Shown here piece by piece: positions 18,056 to 26,404 of a stretch of 64,000 bases of DNA. Position numbers and translations under genes: made by a program. A model generated the notes under the pieces. It had not been told where the DNA came from. It did no database searches and was given only the letters and a program-made list of their open reading frames with translations. The stretch lies in NCBI RefSeq assembly GCF_010730355.1, contig NZ_AP022576.1:3348001-3412000 (forward strand), read 5' to 3'. Each line of letters begins with the position of its first letter. Within the stretch, counting starts at the first letter, position 1. The stretch is from Mycobacterium florentinum. Its GTDB lineage: Bacteria > Actinomycetota > Actinomycetes > Mycobacteriales > Mycobacteriaceae.

Positions 18056-19501
18056 GTGGAGCCGACGGAGGACGACCCCCAGCCCGCTGTCGCCCCGGAT
18101 GCCGCCGCCGGCGGGCGATTCGGGGCGGCCATCAGAAACTCCGACTACCTGCGCAAGTGGTTCCTGCTGGGCATCACGATCGGCGTGATCTCGGGCTTGG
18201 GCGCGGTGGCGTTCTATCTGGCCCTGAAGTACACCGGCGAATTCCTGCTCGGGTATCTCGCGGACTACCGCATCCCAACGCCGGTGGGCGAGGGCGGCAG
18301 CCACGGGTCGGCCGGCTTCACCCGTCCGTGGGCGATTCCGCTGGTGACGACCGGCGGGGCGCTGCTGTCGGCCCTGCTGGTGGCCAAGCTCGCGCCCGAA
18401 GCCACCGGACACGGCACCGACGAGGCCATCGAGGCGGTGCATACCGATCCGCGCGCGATCCGATTCCGGGCGGTGCTGGTGAAGATGGTCGCCAGCGCGC
18501 TGACGATCGGCTCAGGCGGTTCGGGTGGCCGCGAGGGCCCGACGGCACAGATCTCGGCCGGCTTCTGCTCGCTGCTGACTCGGCGCCTCGGCCTGTCCGA
18601 CGAGGACGGCCGGATCGCGGTGGCGCTGGGCATCGGCGCGGGAATCGGCGCGATCTTCGCCGCACCCCTGGGCGGAGCGGTGCTGGCGGCATCGATCACC
18701 TACCGCGACGACTTCGACTATCGCTGCCTGCTGCCCGGGTTCATCACCTCGGGAACGGCGTACGCCGTGCTCGGAGCGTTCCTGGGTTTCGACCCGCTGT
18801 TCGGCTACATCGACGCCGAGTACCGCTTCGAAAGGGCGTGGCCGCTGCTGTGGTTCGTGGTGATCGGTCTGGTCGCGGCGGCGATCGGCTACCTGTACGC
18901 CCGGACCTTTCACACCGCGGTCCGGCTCACCCGCCGGCTGCCGGGCGGGCCAGTGCTCAAGCCCGTGGTGGGCGGACTGCTGGTCGGGCTGCTGGGCCTG
19001 CTGATCCCGCAGATCCTGGGCAGCGGCTACGGCTGGGCCCAGCTGGCGGCCGATCGCGGATCGCTGATGGGCATCCCGCTGTGGATCATCCTCGTCCTGC
19101 CGCTGGCCAAGATCGTCGCTACGTCGCTGTCGATCGGCACCGGGGGCTCCGGCGGGTTGTTCGGCCCCGGCATCGTGATCGGTGCCTTCCTCGGCGCCGC
19201 CATCTGGCGCGTCGGCGAGCTGTCCGGGTTGCCCGGCATACCCGACGGGCCGGGCGTCTTCGTCGTGGTCGGCATGATGGCGTGTTTCGGCAGCGTCGCC
19301 CGCGCACCGCTGGCCATCATGATCCTGGTCGCGGAGATGACCGGCTCGTTCTCGGTGGTGCCCGGAGCGATCATCGCGGTGGGGATCGCGTCGTTGCTGA
19401 TGTCACGCACCAACGTGACCATTTACGAGGCGCAGCGGCTCAATCGAGAGACCGCCGAAGCCGAGCGCGCGCATCGCGCGCATGAAGCCGCGCCCGACTA
19501 G
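18056..19501 (+). CDS. ClC-family chloride channel/transporter
   Basis: A 481-residue integral membrane protein of the ClC family, counterpart of M. tuberculosis Rv0143c. The anion-path signatures are the GSGGSGGREGPTAQ loop, GIGAIFAAPLGGAVLA and the later TGGSGGLFGPGIVIGAFLGA. About ten or more hydrophobic segments are visible. Channel or Cl-/H+ exchange mode cannot be settled: the usual gating glutamate is present in GREGP. The GTG start gives MEPTEDDPQP; no strong ribosome binding site precedes it. Confidence 0.93.
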   Translation: MEPTEDDPQPAVAPDAAAGGRFGAAIRNSDYLRKWFLLGITIGVISGLGAVAFYLALKYTGEFLLGYLADYRIPTPVGEGGSHGSAGFTRPWAIPLVTTGGALLSALLVAKLAPEATGHGTDEAIEAVHTDPRAIRFRAVLVKMVASALTIGSGGSGGREGPTAQISAGFCSLLTRRLGLSDEDGRIAVALGIGAGIGAIFAAPLGGAVLAASITYRDDFDYRCLLPGFITSGTAYAVLGAFLGFDPLFGYIDAEYRFERAWPLLWFVVIGLVAAAIGYLYARTFHTAVRLTRRLPGGPVLKPVVGGLLVGLLGLLIPQILGSGYGWAQLAADRGSLMGIPLWIILVLPLAKIVATSLSIGTGGSGGLFGPGIVIGAFLGAAIWRVGELSGLPGIPDGPGVFVVVGMMACFGSVARAPLAIMILVAEMTGSFSVVPGAIIAVGIASLLMSRTNVTIYEAQRLNRETAEAERAHRAHEAAPD

Positions 19502-19505
19502 CCGC

Positions 19506-20057
19506 TCACGACTTCTTACGCCGCGCGGTGTCGGCCGCGCTCTTTTCGGTCTTCTTGCCCTCGTGGGTCAACGTGCCGCCGGCGCTCTCGAGATGGGCGC
19601 GGACAAACCACTGGAACTTCTCCGACTGCCCGGCCTGACCGATCAGCAAGTCCTGGGTGACCTGGTCGAGTTCGTCTGTCTCATCAATGGCTTGGCGAAT
19701 GTCCTCGATGACGCCGTTGTAGACGAGATCCAGCGCGGCCAGGTGCGCCTGGACGGTGTCCCGGCCGACCGAATAGTCGTCCCAGGAGCGGTCCCGAATG
19801 ATGGCGCCCGGGGTTCCCTCGAGCGAAGCACCAAGGGCTGCAATGCGTTCGGCGACGTCGTCGGCGAACGCGCGCACCGCATCCACCTGGGGATCGATCA
19901 TCTCGTGAACGCCAATAAAGTTGGGGCCCATCACATTCCAGTGAATATGCTTCAGCGTCAGGTGCAGGTCGTTGCAGGTGCTCAGTTGCTTCTGCAGCAG
20001 CTCGGCCAGCCGCGCACCCTGCTTGTCGGTCAATCACGGAATGGTGAACCGCGTCAT
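19506..20057 (-). pseudogene. dps: Dps ferritin-like protein with in-frame TGA at codon 8
   Basis: The body closely matches the mycobacterial DNA-protection protein Dps (M. smegmatis Dps1): LLQKQLSTCNDLHLTLKHIHWNV, GPNFIGVHEMIDPQVDAVRAFADDVAERI (ferroxidase His/Asp/Glu) and KFQWFVRAHLESAGG with a lysine/arginine-rich tail. The expected beginning is also there as ATG ACG CGG TTC ACC ATT CCG (MTRFTIP), but the next codon is TGA at 20034-20036, where Dps1 has glycine. A TTG follows at once and opens the rest (LTDKQGARLAE, 175 residues). Either translation restarts at this TTG and yields Dps lacking its N-terminal tail, or the gene is inactivated, or the base is an error. The rest of the frame is intact, which argues against long-standing decay. 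Confidence 0.75.
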
Positions 20058-20128
20058 CGATTGCCCTGCCTCTCGTATCCGTCAATTCACGACGGGTACC
20101 CGATGACCCGGCTCGAAACACCGGCTGG

Positions 20129-21040
20129 TCAGAGCGTGCGGATTTGCTGGGTCGGCAGTCGCGCGCCCCGGCGCGGCTCGTAGGCCAGTCCGCTGGCGTA
20201 GAGCACGCAGACCACCCGGTGGCGGTGCGGTCGCATCGGCTCCAGCAGTTCGAGCATCGCCTCGTCGTCGACCGGATGGCCCACCAGCGTCCAGCCGATC
20301 ATCTTCGGGATGTGGTAGTCGCCGATCGAAACGGCGTCGGCATCGCCGAATGCCCGTTGCGCGGTCTCCGCGGCCGTCCACTCCCCGACACCCGGCAGCG
20401 ACGTGAGCCCCTCGCGCACCTGCGCCGCCGACCGTCCCGACAGCCGTTCCAGCGCGGCCGCCCGGCGCGCACATATCACCACGCTCTGGGCTCGCCGTGG
20501 ATCGACATTGGCGCGATGGAATTCCCACGACGGGATGGTGCGCCAGACGTCGGCCGACGGCGGCACCCGCATGCCGGCCGGCGCCGGTCCGGGCGCCGGT
20601 GTGCCGTACTTGGACACCAGCACCCACCATGAGGAGAACGCGTCGGCGCCGGGCACCCGCTGCTCGATGATGGCCGGGATCAGGGCTTCCAGCACCTGTC
20701 CGGTGCGGCCCAGGCGCAGCTGCGGGACGCGCGCCTGCGCCGCGGCAACCGTCGGGTGCGTCGGGACGAAGTCCGAGGCGTCGTCGTCGGCGCCCAGCAA
20801 TGCGGGCAGTCGCTCCAGAAATTCCTCGGCCCCGCTGCCCCAGGCCTCGCCCTGCGCCGCGTCGGCGGCCACGCGGCTGATGCGTGCCGTGACCGGCCCG
20901 CTGGGCAGCAGGCTGGTTCGCCAGATGGTTCCGTCGCCCGGGGTGCGAAAGCAGGGGTCCCGCGGCCCGCGGCGCAGCGGCGCGAGGGTATGCCCGAAGC
21001 TGACTGCTCCGGGGAACGTCACCGTGCGCGTGCTCGTCAC
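20129..21040 (-). CDS. AlkA-like DNA-3-methyladenine glycosylase (Rv0142-like)
   Basis: A 303-residue protein of the HhH-GPD DNA glycosylase superfamily, counterpart of Rv0142. The helix-hairpin-helix reads SLPGVGEWTAAETAQRAFG, and the downstream SIGDYHIPKMIGW places an aspartate where AlkA has its catalytic Asp. It lacks the cysteines of an iron-sulfur cluster. The GTG start is preferred over a TTG one codon earlier because GGAG lies six bases upstream. It probably removes alkylated bases, but the true substrate range of this divergent group is not known. Confidence 0.82.
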   Translation of the reverse strand: MTSTRTVTFPGAVSFGHTLAPLRRGPRDPCFRTPGDGTIWRTSLLPSGPVTARISRVAADAAQGEAWGSGAEEFLERLPALLGADDDASDFVPTHPTVAAAQARVPQLRLGRTGQVLEALIPAIIEQRVPGADAFSSWWVLVSKYGTPAPGPAPAGMRVPPSADVWRTIPSWEFHRANVDPRRAQSVVICARRAAALERLSGRSAAQVREGLTSLPGVGEWTAAETAQRAFGDADAVSIGDYHIPKMIGWTLVGHPVDDEAMLELLEPMRPHRHRVVCVLYASGLAYEPRRGARLPTQQIRTL

Positions 21041-21104
21041 CAACGACTCCGGATTTCCACTCTGATTGACCGTCCACTACCTGCCAAGACACTATTGCGA
21101 TGTG

Positions 21105-21491
21105 ATGACGCCGTTCGACGCTCCCAATGCCGAGCTGGCCTGGATGTTTCTCCAGAGTCTGAGCGAAGGCGGCGACCTCGACGAGGGTTTCGAGTTGCTC
21201 AGCGACGACTTCAGCTACTGGAGCCTGTTCACCCGCGAGTCCTACGACAGGGAAGCGCTACGGCAAGCGACCGACCGGCGCAAACAATCCGTCGAACTCA
21301 CCATCGATTTGCTGCGCTGCATCAACGAGGGCGACACCGTGGTGGTGGAGGCCCATGCCACCGGCACCACCTCCAACGGCGAGCAGTACGACACCCCATT
21401 CGTCTGCATCTTCGAGACCAACGACGGGCTGATCGTCTCGATGCGCGAATACAGCGATACCCGCGCCCACGCCAAACTGCTGGGCGGGTGA
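21105..21491 (+). CDS. SnoaL-like NTF2-fold protein (Rv0141c-like)
   Basis: A 128-residue SnoaL-like protein: FLQSLSEGGDLDEGFELLSDDFSYW, then VVVEAHATGTTSNGEQYDTPFVCIFE and VSMREYSDTRAHAKLLG, the standard alternation of helices and sheet in this fold. Matches Rv0141c by position and kind. Several start codons are near each other; the ATG giving MTPFDAPNAE is used, and the codon before it is GTG. Convergent with the DUF427 gene, with one base between the stops. Function unknown, possibly a small cyclase, hydrolase or binding protein. Confidence 0.87.
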   Translation: MTPFDAPNAELAWMFLQSLSEGGDLDEGFELLSDDFSYWSLFTRESYDREALRQATDRRKQSVELTIDLLRCINEGDTVVVEAHATGTTSNGEQYDTPFVCIFETNDGLIVSMREYSDTRAHAKLLGG

Positions 21492-21492
21492 C

Positions 21493-21873
21493 TTACTCGG
21501 CGGTGACGCTGATGTCGGCCTTGTTGGGGTAGAACGCGACGTGCCCGGCGATCTCGGCCACCGCGGGGTACGGCTGCTCGTAGGTCCAGATCACATCCTC
21601 GACCGTGTCACCAGCCGAGGTGGTCACGGCGTAGTAGCTCGCGTCGCCCTTGAACGGGCAGTAGCTGACGGTCTCGGTACGGGTCAGCCGTTCCTGGGCC
21701 ACGTCGTCCAGCGGAATGTATTGCACCCCAGGGATAGTGGCTTCCCGCAATTCCAGCGCCGCGGTGGTGTCGGCGACGAGTTCGCCGTTGACGCGAACCT
21801 GAACACGTCCCTTGGTCGGGGCGATGGTGATCGGGTGCCCGGCGTTGGGTTCCAGGATTTCTTTGTGGGCCAT
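21493..21873 (-). CDS. DUF427 family protein (Rv0140-like)
   Basis: A 126-residue DUF427 protein, a small beta-rich fold. The diagnostic core is TVSYCPFKGDASYYAV, with HVAFYPNKADISV at the C-terminus. Counterpart of Rv0140. The ATG follows GAGGAGGAACGACC. The biochemical role of DUF427 proteins is not established. Confidence 0.9.
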   Translation of the reverse strand: MAHKEILEPNAGHPITIAPTKGRVQVRVNGELVADTTAALELREATIPGVQYIPLDDVAQERLTRTETVSYCPFKGDASYYAVTTSAGDTVEDVIWTYEQPYPAVAEIAGHVAFYPNKADISVTAE

Positions 21874-21998
21874 GGTCGTTCCTCCTCAGACGTAGGAATG
21901 CAACACCGTCGAGCGCTCAACACTTCCCGGCATCGACCGGCCCGAATGCGCAGCGGTGGTATTGCGACATATTGCGAAACGCCGGCATGGGACCGAGC

Positions 21999-23027
21999 CT
22001 ATTCGGGTTGGTCGGCCGTTCGCGGGGTGCGCATCGCGGCCCAGAACCGGGCGGCCTCGCGGATCGACTCCTCGATCGGGCGCGGCTCCCAGCCGAGCTC
22101 CCGCTTCGCCTTGCCGGCGTCCACCGGTGCTTCGGCGCGCATCATCCGCACCGACGCCAGGCTGAGTTGGGCGTCCGTACCGGTGAGCTTGGCTTTCAGC
22201 GTGCCCGCCGCGGCCAGGGCGTAGAGTATCGGAACCGAGATCGCGCGTTGCGGCGGCGGGACGCCGGCCTCGTCGGCCGCGATCCGGATCGAATCGTTGA
22301 GCGCCATCATCTTCTCGGAGACCAGGTAGCGCTCGCCGATGCGGCCGCGCTCGGCGGCCAGGATCATGGCCCGGGCCGCATCGTCGACACCGACGACTTC
22401 GAGCTGGATGCCGTTCATCAGGAACGGCAGCTTGCCGAAGACCGCGCCGGCGATGAAGGCACCGTGCGGCGTGCCGCCCCAGTCCCCGTCGCCGTAGGTG
22501 GTGGACACGCACATCGCGATGGCGGGCAGCCCGGCGTCGGCGACGTAACGCATCACCAGGTCTTCGGCCTGGACCCGGGATTGCACGTAGGGGGTCAGCC
22601 CGCCCGATGCGATCACGTCGTCTTCGGTCGCCACGTGACCGTGCCGCCGGCCCACGGTGGCGTAGGTGCTGGTGAAGATGAACCTGCGCAGGTTCGGTTG
22701 GTTGACGGCGACATCGAGAACGTTGCGCACGCCCTCGACGTTGGTGCGAAACAGCGGCGCCGTGTCACGCAGCCAAGCGCGGGTGTCGACGACGCAGTAG
22801 TAGACGTCGTCGACACCGTCCATCGCCTCGCGCACCGTGGCGGTGTCGAAGACATCGCCGTGGAAGCGGGTGACTTCGAGGTCGTCGATGGAGCGGGTGT
22901 TCGCGCCCTCGCGCACCATCACCCGCACCTCGAAGTCTTCGGCGGCACCCTTGGCGACGAGCTGGCGGGTGACATGCGAGCCCAGAAAGCCGTTGGCGCC
23001 GATGACAAGTTTGGGTTTGCCGCTCAC
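21999..23027 (-). CDS. NAD-dependent epimerase/dehydratase family protein (Rv0139-like)
   Basis: A 342-residue extended-SDR protein with the Rossmann motif LVIGANGFLGSHVTRQL at the N-terminus (GxxGxxG) and the atypical central FTSTYATVGRRHG. It resembles dihydroflavonol reductase / 3beta-hydroxysteroid dehydrogenase-like members and corresponds to Rv0139. The GTG start is chosen because GGAGG lies six bases upstream and the GTGA overlaps the stop of the preceding SnoaL-like gene by four bases, so the two form an operon. The operon has a KstR-type palindrome at its head, hinting at steroid-linked control. Confidence 0.88.
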   Translation of the reverse strand: MSGKPKLVIGANGFLGSHVTRQLVAKGAAEDFEVRVMVREGANTRSIDDLEVTRFHGDVFDTATVREAMDGVDDVYYCVVDTRAWLRDTAPLFRTNVEGVRNVLDVAVNQPNLRRFIFTSTYATVGRRHGHVATEDDVIASGGLTPYVQSRVQAEDLVMRYVADAGLPAIAMCVSTTYGDGDWGGTPHGAFIAGAVFGKLPFLMNGIQLEVVGVDDAARAMILAAERGRIGERYLVSEKMMALNDSIRIAADEAGVPPPQRAISVPILYALAAAGTLKAKLTGTDAQLSLASVRMMRAEAPVDAGKAKRELGWEPRPIEESIREAARFWAAMRTPRTADQPE

Positions 23028-23530
23028 TGAGCGCCTCCGTACTGCTCCAGGAAGCGCGCGGCGTCCTCGTCGAGGGTGCCGAGTTCTGCCGCCTTGCGGC
23101 ACCACTTCAAGGCGGCCTGCACGAAACGCAGCGGGTTGTAGATGTCTTCTTGCTGACGCCACAGGCCGTCGCCGGCGTAGGTGATGATCGAGATGTTCGT
23201 CTCGCCGATCACGGTGCCGTCACCGGGATCGCGCATCGGGTTGTCGAGTTCCATGATGATGCGCCCGGTGGGCTCGTCGATCACCGACCACAGCGAGGGA
23301 AACGCGACCATGTGGCTGCCCGGAAAACTGCCCATCGTCCGGCTGATCCACTCGCGGACCTCGTCGCGGCCGTGCATGGTGCCCGCGGCGTGTTCGATGT
23401 ACAGCACGTCGGGCGTGTAGTGCTGGACCCAGGCGTCCCAGTCGTGTGATTGCGCTGCCGCATCGACGGTCGCCTCGAATTTCGCGAAAGCATCGACGAG
23501 TTCGCTACGGGAGAATTGCGGGCTGTTCAC
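23024..23530 (-). CDS. SnoaL-like NTF2-fold protein (Rv0138-like)
   Basis: A 168-residue SnoaL-like protein: ELVDAFAKFEATVDAAAQSHDWDAWVQHYT, YIEHAAGTMHGRDEVREWI and RIIMELDNPMRDPGDG. Corresponds to Rv0138 in length and position. The GTG start (VNSPQFSRSEL) gives a protein of the expected size; upstream in-frame sequence carries no family similarity. It is the first gene of a two-gene operon with the epimerase-like gene. Related folds include steroid isomerases and limonene epoxide hydrolases, but no catalytic role can be read out here. Confidence 0.87.
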   Translation of the reverse strand: MNSPQFSRSELVDAFAKFEATVDAAAQSHDWDAWVQHYTPDVLYIEHAAGTMHGRDEVREWISRTMGSFPGSHMVAFPSLWSVIDEPTGRIIMELDNPMRDPGDGTVIGETNISIITYAGDGLWRQQEDIYNPLRFVQAALKWCRKAAELGTLDEDAARFLEQYGGAQ

Positions 23531-23538
23531 GCCAAAAC

Positions 23539-23552
23539 TAGAACACGTTCTA
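23539..23552. promoter_or_regulatory. KstR-type palindrome (TnnAACnnGTTnnA)
   Basis: TAGAACACGTTCTA is an exact match to the consensus TnnAACnnGTTnnA published for KstR, the mycobacterial TetR repressor of cholesterol catabolism. It is placed eight bases upstream of the GTG of the SnoaL-like gene, where binding would repress that operon. It also lies about 107 bases from the msrA start on the other strand. Confidence 0.6.
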
Positions 23553-23658
23553 CCGCGGTTTGTCGAGGCCTTCGCCTCGCGGGTGTACCCGGTGGCGAAC
23601 ATCAGGATAATCGGAAGCAGGTTGCGACCATTCGGTCCGAGCGAAACGAGGCGATCAC

Positions 23659-24174
23659 ATGACCAACACGCAAAAGGCGATCCTTGCGGGCGGCTGCTTC
23701 TGGGGCGTGCAGGACCTGATCCGCAAGCAGCCGGGCGTGATCTCGAGCCGGGTCGGTTACAGCGGCGGCGACGTTCCCAACGCGACGTACCGCAACCACG
23801 GCACGCACGCCGAGGCCGTCGAGATCGTCTTCGACCCGACGGTGACGGACTACCGCACGTTGCTCGAGTTCTTCTTCCAGATCCACGACCCGACCACCAA
23901 GGACCGGCAGGGCAACGACCGCGGCAAGAGCTACCGGTCGGCGATCTTCTACGTCGACGACGAGCAGAAGCAAATCGCGCTGGACACCATCGCGGACGTC
24001 GAGGCCTCGGGACTATGGCCCGGGAAGGTCGTGACCGAGGTCAGTCCGGCCGGGGACTTCTGGGAGGCCGAGCCGGAACACCAGGACTACCTGGAGCGCT
24101 TCCCGAGCGGATACACCTGCCACTTCATCCGCCCCGGCTGGAAGCTGCCGCGGCGCGCTTCTGCCAGCCAGTAG
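23659..24174 (+). CDS. msrA: Peptide methionine sulfoxide reductase MsrA
   Basis: A 171-residue MsrA. It repairs methionine-S-sulfoxide in oxidised proteins. The catalytic motif GGCFWG is at residues 11-16 (nucleophile Cys13), with [26 protein letters not shown] following, as in all MsrA proteins. Counterpart of Rv0137c. No resolving cysteine is evident at the C-terminus. Its 3' end forms the first copy of a 43-base direct repeat, and its stop codon sits at the base of a strong terminator hairpin. Confidence 0.95.
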   Translation: MTNTQKAILAGGCFWGVQDLIRKQPGVISSRVGYSGGDVPNATYRNHGTHAEAVEIVFDPTVTDYRTLLEFFFQIHDPTTKDRQGNDRGKSYRSAIFYVDDEQKQIALDTIADVEASGLWPGKVVTEVSPAGDFWEAEPEHQDYLERFPSGYTCHFIRPGWKLPRRASASQ

Positions 24175-24312
24175 CCCTCAGCGCCGCCGAGCCTGCGCTG
24201 AGGGCTAGCTTTTCGGTCGATTTCAGGGCCTGAACGCAGTCTCGATGCCGCCACCGCAGACTCGAGTGCGCCGCGGCGCGCTTCTGCCAGCCAGTAGCCC
24301 TCAGCGCCGCCG
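24147..24312. repeat. 43-base direct repeat duplicating the msrA 3' end beside cyp138
   Basis: The sequence at 24147-24189 (end of msrA, its stop, and the left arm of the terminator) recurs exactly at 24270-24312, an offset of 123 bases. The second copy runs into the last codons of cyp138 on the other strand, so cyp138 takes its TGA stop and final arginine codons from it. The right arm of the terminator is not duplicated. It looks like a local tandem duplication scar. Confidence 0.75.
24172..24212 (+). terminator. Rho-independent-type terminator after msrA
   Basis: A perfect 13-base stem, TAGCCCTCAGCGC pairing with GCGCTGAGGGCTA, with a 10-base loop and then GCTTTT. It begins at the msrA stop codon. 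The stem is unusually strong even for mycobacteria. The T run is short, as usual for this genus. Confidence 0.75.
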
Positions 24313-25626
24313 CACCACAACCCGCCCGCCGCCCTTGGGGGTGAACGCGACCCCGCGGCAATGCCAAGGCTCGTCGGGGGCATTCGTGGTCTCAATAGTG
24401 AAGTGGCGCAACACCGTTCGCAGCACCACATCCATCTCCATGTTGGCGAATGCCGCGCCCACACACCGGCGGGTACCCCCGCCGAACGGGATCCAGGACA
24501 GTGCCGACGGTTTCGACTCGATGAAGCGCTGCGGGTCGAAACGCGCTGGATCGGCGAACACGTCGGGATTGTCGTGGATCTGTGCGATGCCGACGATGAT
24601 CGAATAACCGCGTGGAATCACCCACTCGCCCAGCCGATAAGTCTCCGGGTACACGTGACGGCCGGCGAAATCGATTACCGTCCTTGCCCGTTGGACCTCC
24701 AGGATCGTTGCCTGGCGCAACTCGCCGCCCGTCCCGTCGGCCTCCCCGACGAGCTGGGCCAGTAGCTGCGGGTGGCGGCTGATGCGCTCGAATGCCCATG
24801 CCAGCGTCGACGCGGTGGTCTCGTGCCCGGCGGCCAGTAGCGCGAGGAGCTCGTCGCCAATGTCCTTGTGCGACATGGTCGAACCATCTTCATAAGTGCT
24901 GCGCAGCAGCAGCGCGAGCACGTCGGCCCGGTCGGTGAAGTTCGGGTCCGCCTGCTCGGCCGCGATCAGCTTCTCGATGACGTTGTCGTACTGGCGCCGC
25001 CACTCGTCGAGGCGGTGCCAGGGGCTGAACCGGCCGTAGTCCCGCTTGGGTTTAGGCAGCGCCGCCAGGCGTGAGCCCAGGGTGACCCACGGCGGGATGA
25101 GCCGGCGCAGTTCGTCGAGCTCGGCGCCGTCGGCGCCGAACACCGCACGCAGGATTGCATTCAGCGTGATTCGCATCATCGGCGCCAGCGTCGGGAACGA
25201 CTGGCCCTGCGGCCAGTCGGCGGTCTCGCGCAGTGTCTCCTCCTCGATGATGCTCTCGTAGTTCTTCATGCTCTTGCCGTGGAACGGCGGCGCGAGCAAC
25301 CGTCGGCGGCGGCGGTGGTCGTCGCCCTCGAGCCCGAACACCGATCCGTACCCGAACAGCCTGCTCAGATTGGGCTGGATATTGCCGAGCTCGTCTGGGC
25401 TGGTGGTGAAGATCTGCTTGGCCAGCTGCGGGTCGCTGACCATGACGACGCGCCCCCACATCGGCAGCTTCAGTGCGAATACGTTGCCATAGCGGCGCGA
25501 GAGTCGCCGCATCATCGAGCGCCGCGACGTCGCAAATCCCAAGCCCTGCACCAACTTCGGAAGCCGAACGGCCGGGGGCAAGCTGACCGTGGCGGCCGGC
25601 GGTGCGGCGGTGACTACTTCGCTCAT
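24301..25626 (-). CDS. cyp138: Cytochrome P450 CYP138
   Basis: A 441-residue P450, the same length I recall for M. tuberculosis CYP138 (Rv0136). Motifs: I-helix LAAGHETTASTLAW, ExxR in EVQRAR, PERF-type DPQRFI, and the haem loop PFGGGTRRCVGAAFANMEM. The N-terminus has a short hydrophobic/proline region without a clear anchor. The physiological substrate of CYP138 is unknown. It is divergent from a TetR gene with two tandem dyads between them, so it is probably repressed by that TetR. Its 3' end is formed by a 43-base duplicated segment. Confidence 0.93.
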   Translation of the reverse strand: MSEVVTAAPPAATVSLPPAVRLPKLVQGLGFATSRRSMMRRLSRRYGNVFALKLPMWGRVVMVSDPQLAKQIFTTSPDELGNIQPNLSRLFGYGSVFGLEGDDHRRRRRLLAPPFHGKSMKNYESIIEEETLRETADWPQGQSFPTLAPMMRITLNAILRAVFGADGAELDELRRLIPPWVTLGSRLAALPKPKRDYGRFSPWHRLDEWRRQYDNVIEKLIAAEQADPNFTDRADVLALLLRSTYEDGSTMSHKDIGDELLALLAAGHETTASTLAWAFERISRHPQLLAQLVGEADGTGGELRQATILEVQRARTVIDFAGRHVYPETYRLGEWVIPRGYSIIVGIAQIHDNPDVFADPARFDPQRFIESKPSALSWIPFGGGTRRCVGAAFANMEMDVVLRTVLRHFTIETTNAPDEPWHCRGVAFTPKGGGRVVVRRR

Positions 25627-25662
25627 GACCTCGCTGCTCCCATCATCCGCCCCGGTGAGGGT

Positions 25663-25680
25663 TGGTACCGCGGTGTACCA
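25663..25680. promoter_or_regulatory. Candidate TetR operator 1 (TGGTAC-N6-GTACCA)
   Basis: A perfect inverted repeat with 6-base arms and a 6-base spacer, in the intergenic region between cyp138 and the divergent TetR gene. An identically organised dyad lies 34 bases further on (centre to centre), about three helical turns. Two sites with the same core and spacing make a true operator likely. Confidence 0.65.
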
Positions 25681-25696
25681 GCGACCTTTCGGTGTA

Positions 25697-25714
25697 CGGT
25701 ACTCTGTGGTACCG
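25697..25714. promoter_or_regulatory. Candidate TetR operator 2 (CGGTAC-N6-GTACCG)
   Basis: The second perfect dyad with the same GGTAC-N6-GTACC core as the first, closer to the TetR start codon. Together the two sites cover the likely promoters of both divergent genes. Confidence 0.65.
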
Positions 25715-25753
25715 AACCTGACAAGGGTGTAAACACCGAAAGGGCCACCGACC

Positions 25754-26359
25754 ATGACGTCCGCGACGACGGTGATAGACGCGGTTGTCGACGATCCTTT
25801 TCGGCTCCGGCTGCTCGACGGCCTCGCCACCTCGATCGGCGAGCGTGGCTATCGCGCCAGCACCGTCGCCGACGTCGTGCGCCACGCGCGCACGTCCAAG
25901 CGCACCTTCTACGACCAGTTCGCCAGCAAGGAAGAGTGCTTCCTCGAGCTATTGGCCACCGACATCGAAAAGCTCGGCGAGAGCATCGCCGCCGCGGTCG
26001 ATCCCGAGACGGACTGGCACCTGCAGATCCGCCAGGCGGTCGAGGCCTACGTCGCGTATATCGAAGCGCGGCCGGCTATTACGTTGAGCTGGATTCGCGA
26101 GCTCCCCTCGTTGGGAGCCGCCGGTCGCCCGGTCCAGCGCCGCGGCATCCAGCTGCTGTCCGACCTGCTGATCGACCTCAGCGACAGCCCCGGGTTTCAG
26201 CGTGCCGACCTGCCGCCCCTGACCCCGCCGCTGGCCGTGATCTTGCTGGGCGGGCTGCGCGAATTGACCGCGCTCGCCGTTGAAGACGGAAAGCCCGTGC
26301 GCGAGATCGTCGAACCTGCCGTCGACGCGAGCATCGCACTGCTCGGGCCTCGCCACTAG
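25754..26359 (+). CDS. TetR-family regulator (Rv0135c-like)
   Basis: A 201-residue TetR protein, the same length I recall for Rv0135c. DNA-binding region: LATSIGERGYRASTVADVVRHARTSKRTFYDQFASKEECFLEL. The C-terminal helical domain contains ITLSWIRELPSLG. It is adjacent to and divergent from cyp138, and the two inverted repeats between them are its probable binding sites. Confidence 0.92.
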   Translation: MTSATTVIDAVVDDPFRLRLLDGLATSIGERGYRASTVADVVRHARTSKRTFYDQFASKEECFLELLATDIEKLGESIAAAVDPETDWHLQIRQAVEAYVAYIEARPAITLSWIRELPSLGAAGRPVQRRGIQLLSDLLIDLSDSPGFQRADLPPLTPPLAVILLGGLRELTALAVEDGKPVREIVEPAVDASIALLGPRH

Positions 26360-26404
26360 ACGCCGGGTTAGGCTCATCGCACCCCTAGACACGTAAGGAC
26401 TGCG

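Noticed and set aside
20034..20036. TGA in dps read as selenocysteine.
   Set aside because: The aligned residue in Dps proteins is glycine, not cysteine; no SECIS-like hairpin is seen just downstream; selenoproteins of this family are unknown.
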